Positions 22,324 through 33,100 of a stretch of 64,000 nt of DNA are shown one piece after another. Position 1 is the first letter of the stretch, and each line of letters starts with the position of its first letter. Source of the stretch: Malassezia japonica. Lineage: Eukaryota > Basidiomycota > Malasseziomycetes > Malasseziales > Malasseziaceae. The translations under genes were made by a program, and so were the position numbers. The notes under the pieces were generated by a model. That model saw only the letters and a program-made list of their open reading frames with translations. It was not told the origin of the DNA and ran no database searches. Location of the stretch: assembly GCF_029542785.1 (NCBI RefSeq), contig NC_083370.1, forward strand, positions 496,001-560,000, in the 5' to 3' direction.

Positions 22324-22869
22324 ATGCCGACGACTTCTGGTACGTAGATGCGCGGCTGACCCCGAGAGACTGCGAGCTTCCGCTTTAACCAGTAGGTGGC
22401 TTTTCTGACGCAGCACGATGCTCCGTGTGAAGGACCCCAAAAAGTCGCTCGACTTTTACCAGGACGTGCTGGGCATGACGCTCATTGACACGCACGAGGC
22501 CTCCGACTTTACGCTGTACTTTTTGGGCTACGAGCACCAGAAGGGTGTGCCCCGTGGCGAGCGTGAGGCGCTCCTCGAGCTCACGTACAACCACGGCACG
22601 GAGAAGGACCCCGACTTCCACTACCACAACGGCAACACGGAACCCCAAGGCTTTGGCCACATTGCCATCTCGGTGGACAACATCCAGGAGGCGTGCGAGC
22701 GCTTTGAGCGTCTCGGCGTGCGCTTCCAGAAGCGCCTGACAGGTACGTGCCTTGGCTAACGCAGACGGCAAAATGAAGACGATCGGTACGTTGCGCGACT
22801 CACGCAGCCTTTATCCTCGACCCCGACAACTACTGGATCGAGGTGGTTCCCTCGCAGGGCGGACAGTAA
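22324..22869 (+). CDS. GLO1: Lactoylglutathione lyase (glyoxalase I), 5 exons
   Basis: Metal-dependent enzyme that isomerises the methylglyoxal-glutathione hemithioacetal. Exons are 22324-22339, 22367-22391, 22414-22742, 22765-22785 and 22808-22869. The introns are 27, 22, 22 and 22 nt. The product is 150 aa, one glyoxalase module as in animals, not the double-module yeast form. Spliced motifs are SFRFNHTMLRVKDPKKSLDF (metal-binding region), LELTYNHGTE, GFGHIAISVDNI and DGKMKTIAFILDPDNYWIEV, each crossing or flanking a mini-intron. Exon 4 is only 21 nt. The first intron ends in GAG rather than CAG and is the least certain splice. CACGTG lies upstream at 22266-22271. Confidence 0.92.
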
Positions 22870-22996
22870 CTGGTACAATCATGACTAGCATTACGTAGGT
22901 ATGAAACCGTATCGTCTACAATACAAGGCACAGGCCACAAGCTGCGCCATCCATACGATATACACAAGATGGCGCGCGATAAAAAACCCATATACA

Positions 22997-24839
22997 TCAC
23001 GGCGCGTTTCCGCCGGTCATGGACATATTGCCGTTGCTCACCGCAGCGAGGAACGCCGCCGAGCTGGGCTGCGCGCCCGCATTCGGCGCATTCTTGGCAC
23101 ACTGTGCCTGCGCCTGCTGGTTCAGGAGCGCCTGCGCTGCGGCGGCCGCCTGGACAATCTGCTCGCGCGAGAGTGTCTCGGTCGAGACGGGGGGGCGGCC
23201 GCTGATGCTATCCGCCTTGGCGCTCGCGCCGCCGCCATTCGCGTGCAGCAGCTGGAGGCCAAGGAGGCCATGCGATCCCGAGTGCAGGTAGTGGTAGCGC
23301 AAACCGTTGAGGTTCTTGTAGCGCTTGTCGCAGTTGCCCACCTGGCACACGTACGTCTTTTCCGGCTGGCTCGTGGCGGCGGGCTTGGTCGGCGTCGAGG
23401 GCGCCTCGCGGGATTGCGGCTCGGGTGCGTTGGTGCCGGTACTGTGTATACCAAAGGCAGCAAGGTCGGGTGTCTGTCCCGCTGCGGGCTTGTGGTCGGT
23501 GGCGCCTACGCCTGCACTGTTTGCGTCGCCGTTCGGAGTCGGTGTGTTCTGTGCGGAGTTCTGCGCGCCATCCGAAGGCAGCACGAGGCCATTATTGACG
23601 TTGCGCAGATTTTGGTTGCAGTGCCCGTGAAGGCGATGGTACTTGAGGCCGTTCATCTGTTTGTAGGCCTTGTCGCACCCGGGTGCAGGGCACTTGTATG
23701 GCCGGTGCTCGCTCGCATTCGAGTCGGACGGCATCGGCGAGGCGGTTGCGGACACGTTTGATGCGCTGCTTCCCACTGACGGCGCGCTGCCGTTGGAGCC
23801 GTTGGAGTTGAAGCGCTCGCGCTTAGCAGGGCGCGCGGCTTGGTTCGCCGTTGCCGACGGGAAAAAGAGATTCGGAGGCGCACACGACGGCAGCTGGTGG
23901 TCCTCGGTGTTGTTCCCGCGGATCGACAAGTTGGAAAAGACGCTCGGCTGCGTTGTAGAGCCAAAGAACGTCTCGCTGTCCGAATCCAGCGTTGGCGTAC
24001 CCGCCCGCGACGAACCCGGCGTGGAAAAGGGCGAGGCGGGCGAGTATACATTCGTCATGCCGAACGGATGGCGGTTGCCGCCGTCGATCAGCGCGCGGTA
24101 CAGCGGGTTGGCGCCGCTGCCACTACCCATGTTGGGCTGGCCAAAAGCGCGCTTTTTGCCGCGGTTGGTCGACGGCGAGCGCATCACCGCCGTGTCAAAC
24201 GCACTCGGCGAGTCCAGATTCTCTGCCGAGGTCACGACCATCGGCGTCGAGGGGCCATTGTTCAGCGGCCGGTCGCGCTTGAGGTCCGAGTCGGTGCCCG
24301 ACGCCTTGCTGCTCCCCGGGCTGGTCACCGGGGACACGGGGCCCGACGGCGCGGCCGGCGCCGAGGCCTCCGAGGCGATGCTTGCCGTCTCCTCGAGCTC
24401 CTCGTCCGTCATCATCGACGGCACGTCCTCGTCTTCGTCTTCAAAGCGGACGTGGCACTCTTCGTAGTGCTGCAGCAGGTCGTGGAGATCGTCCAGGCCT
24501 CTCCCGCAGCACGTAAAGTTGCGGCAGAAGGTCGACTCCAGGCGGACGGACGACGGCGCGGCGACCGTCGCCTCGGAATCGGTCGAGGACGAGAAGCGCC
24601 CAATTGAATATTCCAGCAGACTAATGGTTAGCACAATATACATACTCGGCGACGTCCTTTCCGAACGAGAGCGCCATCGATTCACGGAAACTGCTGCTGC
24701 CGCCCAGCGAGCCGCTCAGCCCGAGATAGCTGCCGGCGCTGCCGCCGGGGCGGGCGGACACGGAGGAATCGCTAGTGGTTTTATCAATGCCATCGCCGCC
24801 CCGTGCGATAGGTATAGGGCCTTGGGTCGCACTCGTCAT
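22997..24839 (-). CDS. SFP1: SFP1-like C2H2 zinc-finger regulator, 2 exons
   Basis: Transcription factor resembling fungal Sfp1, which couples nutrient/TOR signals to ribosome production and cell size. Exons are 24839-24646 and 24620-22997 with a 25-nt intron (24621-24645); product 605 aa. An N-terminal conserved piece spans the splice (FGKDVADLLEYSIGRFSSS) and is followed by an atypical CCGRGLDDLHDLLQHYEECH finger, then an acidic segment. Near the C-terminus are two C2H2 fingers with long loops, CPAPGCDKAYKQMNGLKYHR and CQVGNCDKRYKNLNGLRYHY, the pattern I know from Sfp1. The middle is Ser/Thr/Pro-rich and disordered. Start uncertain: an earlier non-ATG extension is open. Confidence 0.8.
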
Positions 24840-25288
24840 CGTTATTGCTTTGGGCGAGCCGCGACGCCGGACGGATAGGTGGCTGAGGGTGGAGAGTGGC
24901 AAATTTGAGAATTCCCCCGAGCGTCGGCGGGCCCGAGTGGACCGAGGCCTGGGAGGGCGGCGACTCCCCGATGGCCAGGTTCCGGGGCACTCGCTGTTGC
25001 CGCACGACAGTACGCTTATCTAATAATACTGCATCGGATTTCCATTGATTGGGCCCAAGTAGCGAAGAGGAAATCAACCTAGTTAGCTCATGCAGCATAA
25101 TATACGGCGTACATCGTACCTGGCACGTTCGCTCATCCGTTGGACAGTCCTGCGGACTAGCGCTCGGGTGACAGACAGGTGATACATTCGGCACACGCTC
25201 AAAATTCAGCGGCTTAATCTCCTCAACGAAGCTGCATCGCGATTGACGCATACGACAAGATAGTTTGTGCCGTAATCGGGGCTGCGCA
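24840..25288. other. 449-bp divergent SFP1/GPI2 intergenic region
   Basis: The longest divergent spacer in the window, less GC-rich than its surroundings. I see no gene, no tRNA and no clear repeat. Its size compared with the 26-75 bp spacers elsewhere suggests a larger control region for the SFP1-like regulator. Confidence 0.5.
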
Positions 25289-26318
25289 ATGCACAATGTC
25301 GGTGCGCACGCAACCGTCGGGCCATCGGCCTCTTCGGAGATCCACACGCCCTGGCGGAAACTCTTGTGGAGGCGGCAGCCGTACCCGGACAATTATGTCG
25401 ACGCGTCCTTCCTGAGCCAGCTGCGGACGAACGGTAGGTGTGGGTCGTGGCACTGACGCAGCGACGGCTGCGTTTCCTTCCTATGCGACCATTGCTCTGT
25501 CGTCGCTCGGCATCGTCCAGCAACTGAGCTCGGTGCTCTTGTTCGTCGCCCTCTTTGTGCACCTGCACCTCGGCACACTCTCGGCGCAGGCGCTGGTCGC
25601 CGGCAGCCTCGGCGTGACGCTCGTCCTGGGGTGCATCAGTCTCAAGGCGCACCCGCTGTCGAAAGACCAGCCGTCTCTGCTGCGCAGCCTGCCGAGCCTC
25701 GCGGTGCTCGCGCTGACATTGCACGCCCTCTCGCCGGTCCTGCGCACGCTCAGCGAGGCGACGACGAGCGACAGCATCTGGGCGTTTTCTGCGATGCTCT
25801 TTGGCTGCCACTGGGCGCTGGCCGACTACTCGATGCAACCCACGACCCGCCCGCTGCTCTCCTCGACGCTGAGCCTGAACCTGGCCATGTGCGCGAGCGT
25901 CGTGCTGTCCAGCCGGCTTTCTTCCGATGTGGACGTGTTTGCGCTGCTGCTGGCCGCGCTGCAGCTCTTTGCGATTTACCCCCTCCTGCGCCAACGTATC
26001 TACCTCGCCTTTGGCGCGATGCAGCACAGCGGCGCAGCGATACCCCGCGCCGCCGTTCCGTGCACGATGGTGCTCGTAGCGGCGAGCCTCTATGCCATGC
26101 TGCCGCTCAGTCGCGTCGTCGCGGTCGTGCTGATGCCTGGCAGCCTTGTATTTTTAATGGTGCTATGCCCCCTATGGATGCGGCGTGCCCAGCGCTGGAA
26201 GCACGAGATGCGGGGGCCGTGGGACGAGGCGGTGTTAGCGCCGGCCGTCGACGGCCTTGTCGGCGATGCATCGAGCCCATTTGATGGGGCGCAGCCTCCA
26301 CTTGCGCAGCGCATGTGA
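25289..26318 (+). CDS. GPI2: GPI-GlcNAc transferase subunit Gpi2/PIG-C, 2 exons
   Basis: Membrane subunit of the ER complex that adds GlcNAc to phosphatidylinositol, the first step of GPI anchor synthesis. Exons are 25289-25433 and 25462-26318 with a 28-nt intron (25434-25461); product 333 aa. The hallmark [20 protein letters not shown] lies in exon 1 just before the splice. The rest is hydrophobic with about eight membrane spans, including [20 protein letters not shown], a conserved PIG-C stretch. The start is chosen at the ATG nearest to family length; the upstream spacer has no better option. Confidence 0.9.
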
Positions 26319-26448
26319 TTAGTTTGTGCCAAGCCGCGTGATAACGCCGCGCCGCTTTAATAATCCCAGGCTGAAGCGGTGCAGCGGAACCGTACGAGTT
26401 TAGCCTAGATTAACGTTCCTAGGTTTGTCCTCTTGTTGCACCTCCAGC

Positions 26449-28212
26449 ATGGATTCCGAGCGGGGCCATAGTGTCTTCAGCTCGAGTCCCTCCATTACCG
26501 TCGCTTCAGATAACACGGCATCAGAGCGCTCCCATGAAAAGGGGATGGACAAAATCGATCTGGGGAGTCCCATGCCCCCGACGCCCCAGCGGTCCGAGAC
26601 GGCCACTTCCGAGTCTCGGCACCACTTTTTCCACCCGGGGTCGATCCTTCCCAAGGTCGGCACGACCTTGATGCACCCGCGGCTCCCCCGGATCTTTCCT
26701 TCGGTGGATTTTCCCAACCAGGGCCACGGGTGCCGCTCCGAGTTTAACCAAACTGCCCCGCTGTGGGTGTGCCAGCCGCTAAAGGCCGTGTACACGGTAT
26801 TCTTCATCTTGGTAACTGCGTTCGTTTACCTGCCGTGGCAGGCGCTCTGGAATATCCCCCGGAGCTGCCGCGGCCGACCGGCCTGGTCCTGGTCGCGGTC
26901 CATGACCGTTCTTTTTCTGCGCCGATGTGTGACCTACATTTGCAACACGCGTGTCGTTCTGACCAAGACACCGCCCAAAAAGGAACCCAAGCTGAAGCAC
27001 AGCGAGTTTACGTGGCTCGAGCCGGAGGCGTATCTAACGCCGTGCGGCGCCAGCGAGAGCCTGGAAAAGAGCCCCGACTTTCGCGGCGAGCTCGCGCGTG
27101 CGATGCAGGTGCAAGGCGTCGGCGCGAAAAAGATCTGCGGATACTGGTACTTTGCGCAAGGCAGCCAGCTGCACGCCAGCACGCCGGCACGCAAGGACGA
27201 ACAGGTGCTTTACTACCTGCACGGCGGTGCCTACTGGATGGGCAGCGGCCACGAAGGCGGCCCGACCGGCAACCTCGCCAAGAAGTTTTTCGCGTGCCTC
27301 GCCGGGCACGCCGCGCCGGTGCCGGCGCGCCTCTTTGCGCTCGAGTACCGCCTGTCGCAGCACACCGACTTTCAGCACGGGAGCTACCCCGCGGCGCTCG
27401 TCGATGCGCTCGTGGGGTACCTGTACCTCGTGCGCGCGTGCGGCTTTGCCCCAGAAAATATTGTGCTGGTCGGCGACAGCTCGGGCGGCAACCTGGCCAT
27501 GGCGCTCTGCCGCTACCTGCGCGACGAAGGCGTGGCCGGCGTGCCCGGCTCGCTGCTGCTCTTTTCGCCGTGGAGCGACGTGTCGCGCTCGCACAGCGGC
27601 CCGGTGCAGGCCCCGAATCCCTTCTCGTCCGTGCACGAAAACAAGAAGAGCGACATTATCGACGCCTCGGTGCTCTACCGCAACACGAGCGTGATGGCGT
27701 TCCTCGGCAAGCTCCCTGCGAGTGAAACCTACCTGAACCCCTACATTTCCCCCGTCTCACTGCAGCTCGATGCGTTGTCTGGCGGCCGTCCCCCCCACTG
27801 GGGCTTTTACGGCTTCCCAAAGCGCACCTACATTGTCACTGGGAGCGCCGAGCTGAACACGGAGCAGCACGTCACGCTGGCGCACCGCCTTGCGCAAGGC
27901 ACGCAGCGTGGCGTCCCGGAGTACGTCGGCGACCGCATCAGTGCCTGCGGCGATGCGGAGCAGTTCATCTGGCGCGGCAGCTACCCCCGGTCGCACCGCT
28001 GTGCCGACCGGCACCAAAACACTGACCATCACAAGATTCACGACTCCACGCCCCTTGACCCCCGCGAGGTGGTCCTCGACGAGGTCCACGACGCGATTCA
28101 TGTTTTCCCCCTCTTTTCCTGGTACGAGCCTGAGCGTAGCCAGACCATGGATCGGATCGCCAGCTGGATTGCCCACGAGGCAGTCGGCGCGACCGACACT
28201 GTACATGTATAG
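26449..28212 (+). CDS. Membrane-anchored alpha/beta hydrolase (HSL/arylacetamide-deacetylase type)
   Basis: Predicted carboxylesterase or lipase of the hormone-sensitive lipase class. Single exon, 587 aa from ATG 26449. A Ser/Thr-rich N-terminus (1-105) is followed by a hydrophobic span (about 112-138) and basic residues, suggesting anchoring with the catalytic part on one face of the membrane. The oxyanion motif is YYLHGGAYW and the nucleophile elbow is GDSSGGN. The Asp/His pair is probably contributed by the LDEVHDAIHVF region near the C-terminus. An insertion rich in His/Asp/Arg (about 505-540) precedes it. It is plausible for lipid use in a lipid-dependent yeast, but substrate is unknown. 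Confidence 0.8.
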   Translation: MDSERGHSVFSSSPSITVASDNTASERSHEKGMDKIDLGSPMPPTPQRSETATSESRHHFFHPGSILPKVGTTLMHPRLPRIFPSVDFPNQGHGCRSEFNQTAPLWVCQPLKAVYTVFFILVTAFVYLPWQALWNIPRSCRGRPAWSWSRSMTVLFLRRCVTYICNTRVVLTKTPPKKEPKLKHSEFTWLEPEAYLTPCGASESLEKSPDFRGELARAMQVQGVGAKKICGYWYFAQGSQLHASTPARKDEQVLYYLHGGAYWMGSGHEGGPTGNLAKKFFACLAGHAAPVPARLFALEYRLSQHTDFQHGSYPAALVDALVGYLYLVRACGFAPENIVLVGDSSGGNLAMALCRYLRDEGVAGVPGSLLLFSPWSDVSRSHSGPVQAPNPFSSVHENKKSDIIDASVLYRNTSVMAFLGKLPASETYLNPYISPVSLQLDALSGGRPPHWGFYGFPKRTYIVTGSAELNTEQHVTLAHRLAQGTQRGVPEYVGDRISACGDAEQFIWRGSYPRSHRCADRHQNTDHHKIHDSTPLDPREVVLDEVHDAIHVFPLFSWYEPERSQTMDRIASWIAHEAVGATDTVHV

Positions 28213-28240
28213 CATCTGTAGCGTCCGAGTGCATTTTTGT

Positions 28241-30096
28241 CTATGAGTGAATCCCGTGGCTCGCGTGGTTGTGCAGGCTGCGCCGCACGTAAAAGAGCTG
28301 GTAGGCCTTGCAGCCGAGCACTTGCGCGAGCGTCGCGCGCGTCACCTTGTCGTCGTCAAAGCGGTACCACTGCTGCTTCCAGCGCGAAAAGTTGGTATAG
28401 TGCCCCGAGGTGAGCGTGCCCTCGTGGACGACCACGGTAAAGAGGTCGTAGAGGAACATCGTTGGGTCCTTGGGCTCCTCGCTTGTGTCGTCGTCGTGTG
28501 CCTCGACGCAGCAGTCGCGCACATCGACGACCAACGGAAACTGCACGCGGGTGTCGACCTTGGCCGCGCCGACCGTGTGCTCGTACCGCTTGAGCTGGAT
28601 GCAGAGGACCGGCGGCAGCTGCAGCAGCCCCATCTGCTTCACCGCCTTGGCACTGTTTTGGCACTCGCTGCAGCGGTACGACGCCTCGCCGAGCTGCTCG
28701 GGCGAGCAGTACCTCGCGAGGCATGCATTCAGGCTCTGTGGCTGCACCTCGGGCGTGCCCGCCAGCGACGCACGCGCCTTCTTGTCTTTTTCCGTTTTGG
28801 AGAGCTTCTTTTTCTTTTGTGGCGCGAGGCTGTCGTCCACAATGCGGTCGCGCGCGTCGTCCGAGCGCACGTCGAGGCTCAAGTCGAGGAAGGGCTCGCG
28901 TGTATGCGTCACCTTGCTGCACCGCAGGCACGTCACCGAGCTCTGCAGCACGCCGCAAAAGGTGCGGTGGATCACACATGGACAGCCCGCGCCGTGGTCG
29001 AGGTTGCCTTTGCTGTCTGCTGCGCGGTCCGCACGCTCGTAAAGCTGCGCGTTCGCCTCGGCGCCGTCGAGCGGAAACGGCGGCAGCTGGCCGCGCTCGT
29101 GGGCGTGCTGCGTCAGGGCGCCGTGGATGCCGTTCAAGGCGCTGATAAACATCTCGTGTGCGTCGTGCTGCCCGGTCTGCGACAGCTCGCTGGAGGAGCT
29201 GTCGACCCAGATGGCGTACAGGAACGAGGTCGGCCCGTACGGCCCTTTGTTGTCCGAGCGCGAGTAAAACTCGGCGTAGAGCTTGTCCATCTCGCACGCA
29301 AGGCAGTCTTTCCCGACGGCGCACAGCTGTGCATTGTGGCGGTCTGAGAGGAAGTAGTTGCGCAGCAGCGGGTTGTGCAGGAACGACTGCAGGATCACGT
29401 TCAGAAAGCACGTCGCACCCATATTCCGCAGTCCGCGTGGCGCTGCATTAGCCAAGGTACCTACTCCGACAAAAGGACGCGAGGCGCGCCTCGTCCGCAA
29501 ACGCGTCTTTTTCGAGCAGCGTATCCAGCGCATGCTCACCGGCGCGGTGCACCGCCGAGCGCCCTTGCTCGGCGCGGCGCACATGGTCGAAACGCGCGTC
29601 GTACACGACGTCGTCACACGCGGAGCAGAACAGCGTGCCATGCACCATATCGCAAGCTGCATAAGTCGCGCAACGTACCAAACGCGTGCCCCTCCTCTGC
29701 GAGGTGCAGGCCGATGTGCGACGTGCCGACCTCGGCGCCGTCGACGGCATCCGCTTTTTGCGCGCCGGCGTCCGTCACGGGGTCGCGGAAGAAGCACGCA
29801 AAATACGTGCAGCTCAGGCACACATACGGCCGCCGCAGGTCCATATGGCACACGGCACACGTAGGGTACTCGAGCCGTGTGCGCTTCACGCTCTTCTCGT
29901 CCTCCTCGTCGGTCGCATCCTGCGGCCGGATCTTGCCTTCTTGTATGTAGCGCCCGTACCGCAGCGCACCGGCATACCGCCGCAGCACACGCCGCATCTC
30001 GTCCGGCGTCTGAGATGCGAGGTGCTCACACCCCGCACGCTCACGGGGCAGCGCAAGCAGGCGCTCGGGCACACTCCCTCGCCCTTCGCTACGCAT
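28241..30096 (-). CDS. UBP8: SAGA deubiquitinase Ubp8 (USP22 type), 3 exons
   Basis: Ubiquitin protease of the SAGA DUB module, removing ubiquitin from histone H2B. Exons are 30096-29679, 29656-29465 and 29442-28241, with two 22-nt introns (29657-29678, 29443-29464); product 603 aa. An N-terminal ZnF-UBP domain (YPTCAVCHMDLRRPYVCLSC, EEGHAFACDMVHGTLFC, the second crossing intron 1) precedes the USP core. Cys box: GLRNMGATCFLN, Cys near residue 215. Also QHDAHEMFISAL, four zinc-binding cysteines (CLRCSKV, CSECQN) and the His box TSGHYTNFSRW. Domain order and size point to Ubp8 rather than other USPs. The 5' end lies 17 bp from the URB1 stop. Confidence 0.9.
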
Positions 30097-30113
30097 GGTG
30101 AAAAGGTGGAGCA

Positions 30114-33100
30114 CTATCCACGTGAGGCGCACGGCCCGACCCAGGCGGCGAGCGCCCAGCGGCGGGGGGCGTAGCTACGGGGGTGCCGCGCCAGGTCGAG
30201 CGGCAGCGCAAGCGGCGCGCCGAGCGGCGCAGCGTACAGTGCGGCAGAGAGCAGCGCGGCAGAGAGCGTGGCGTCCGTTGCATACGCACGCAGCCGGCCC
30301 ACGAGGCGCGCGGCGAGGCGGCCCTCGGCGGTCGTGTACGCCGACGTGCGCAGGCTCGCGTACTCGAGCACCGCATGCACGAGGCGCAGCGCCGTCTGCG
30401 CGGGAGCCGCATCGTCACACAGCGCGTCGTCGACCGTGCCGAGGATCTGCACGGGGAGCGCGCCGTCCAGCAGGCGGTCCATGCTCTCCATGTGCGCGAC
30501 GCGCAGCGGCGCATCGAGGTGCACCCCGACGACGTCCGACATGAGCTGCAGCCAGTACGCGGACCGCTCGGGGGTGCGCGTCGCACGCTCGCTCGCGACG
30601 CGCATCGCAATCCACTGCAGAAAGCCGCGGCGCGTGACGAGCGTCGCGCCGAGGTATGGAATGCGCGCGGCGCACGCAAAGATCGACTCGAGGCGCGCCT
30701 GGTCGCGTGCCTCGGCGTGCGTATTCGCCTGGGCGTGCGCGAGGGCGCCGTCGGACAGCGCGTCGTACAGGCTTAGGAGCAGGTCCCAGACGTGGCGGCG
30801 CTGGAAGACGCGCCAGTCGGCACGCGTGCGCCGCCGCGCTTCCGGCGCGCTCGAGTCGGCGAGGCGCGCGTGAGCCGCGAGCGCGTCGTCGAGGAAGCGC
30901 AGGAGCCAGCTGCGCTCGTGGTGCAGCTGGTCGGACGACGAGTGCAGCAGATTATAGAGGAGCGGCACGTCCGCCACGTCGAGCTTCGGGCGCTGCAGCA
31001 GGAAGCGGCAAAAGACGGGAAAGAGCGTGAGCTGCGGCGCGGCGACCGCACGCAGGCAGTGCGCGACAAAGAGCGTCGCCATCGTCGGCAGCCACGGCAC
31101 CTCTTCGTAGCGCCCGGTGATTGACGTCGGCGGCGGCGGCGGAATCACGTCGCGCACGCGGTCGAGGATCAGGAGGACGAGGTCGCGCTCGCGGAACGTC
31201 GCTTGGCCGATGCTCGCATACACCTTGCCCAGCAGGCCAAGCGCAAAGAGGCGCAGCGGCGCACGGTGTGCAGAGAGCGCACACACCACGACGCCGATCG
31301 CGCCGGTGCGCAGCACCGCGAGCCACTCGAGGCCGGTCAAGTGGCTCTCGCCCGCCTCGCGCTCGAGCATCGCACCCCCGACCAGGTTCAGCACGAGCCA
31401 GGGATCGTAGGCGCTCGCATCGCCCGCCGCCGCCTTGGCACGCCGGGGGAACTGGACACAGGCGGCGTGCGTGCGCTGCGCGTCGAGCGACAGCAGCGCA
31501 GCGAGGAGCGTGTCGCGCTGGAGCGACGACGGCACCAGCGCCTGGTCCGCGCTCCACGCGCCGAGCACATCCAACAGCGACTGCCCGGTTTGGCGCTCGT
31601 GCGCCTGGAACAGCGAAAAGAGCGCACGGTCGCTGGCGCTCAGCGTACCCGTGTACAGGTAGAGGAGGCGCGCGAGCGTCGTCGGCGCCTGCACCGCATC
31701 CGGCGCCTGGCGCGCCAGGGCAACCAGCAGCGAGACGAGCGCTGAACGCAGCGCAGCGGCCGCGGCATCGGCCGGCGCACGCACCGAGCTCAAGAGCTCG
31801 GTGCGCGTGACGAGGCCGTTGAGCGCACGCGCAGCGCTCGCCGCACGCAGCGGCACGGTGCGCACGAGCGCAAGCGCAAGGCGCACGCCGTCCAGGTCCC
31901 CAGCACGGTACGCGACCACCGCCTCGAGCACCGGGTCGGCGAGCGCCGCATCGGCCCGCTGCGTGCGTAGCACGAGCGCAGTAAAGGCCCGCACTGCGCG
32001 GCGCGTACGCAGGCCGTCGCTCGCCTCGTCGGCGTACTGGTGCACCACCTGGCGGAGCGCCACGGCCGTCAGCGCATCCTGGAGCGCAGGCATGCCCAGC
32101 TCCGCAACGAGCCACACGAGCTCGGGCGTCAGGGCGAGCACCGGCATGAGCTTCGCGGCGAGCGCGTCGTGCGCAGAGCGCGGCAGCAGCGCCATCGCGA
32201 GGCACCGTGCGACGGCGTGCGGCCCGACGACTTCGGCAGCCGTCGCAAGGAGCGCGTCGACGAGCGCAGCGGGCACGGGTTCGCGCGCCGCGTGCGTCAG
32301 CTCGAGCACGGCGAGCGTCGTGCAGGGGTATCGGCGCACGGCATCTGCGGTGCTGCCCCACGCTGCTTGCACGTCGCGGAAGCCGCTGGGGACGGCATAG
32401 ACACAGCGCATAAGCACCGCGTCTGCGTCCGAGGCCATACGCACGATCGGCTCAAACGGAATGCGGTGCTCTTGCAGTGCACGCAGCGCCTGCATCGAGC
32501 CGGAGGTGGGCGGCGCGGCGCCGTCGAGGCCCGCGGGCAGCGCAGAGCACAGGACGCGGTGCAGCAGCCGCACGCCCGCCGCATCGTCCAGCAGCTCGAC
32601 GAGCGTCGGCAGCGCCCGCTGCAAGAGCGCGTGCGACTCGGCGTTGGGTTCTTTTGCGTACGCCGCGAGGCACGCAAGCTGCGCCGAGCGTGCGTCGCCC
32701 GGCGTGCGCAGCGCCTCGAGGAGCGTGCGCACGAGCGCTGTGTGCGCCGCGGGATGCGCGGCGCCCGCCAGCGCACGCGCGCTGTGCAAGAGACGCACGT
32801 CGCTCGTGTCCTCGGCGAGGTGCGCGACGACGTTCTCCACGAGCGGCGCCAGGCACGGCGCGTACGACGCGCGGCCGGCGGCCATGCGGGACACGAGCTC
32901 GACGAGACGCACACGCAGCGCGGCCGACGCGGCGGTGCGCTGCTCGAGCAGCGCAGCGACGACGGGGTGCTCGACTAGGTAGATGCGCAGATCAAAAGGC
33001 GACAGTTCGTACGTCGCGGCCCACTGATCGAGTGCATCGAGCGTCGTCTCGACGGCGGGTGCATCGGCATTTTCAAGACGCTGCAGCAGCACGGCCCAAA

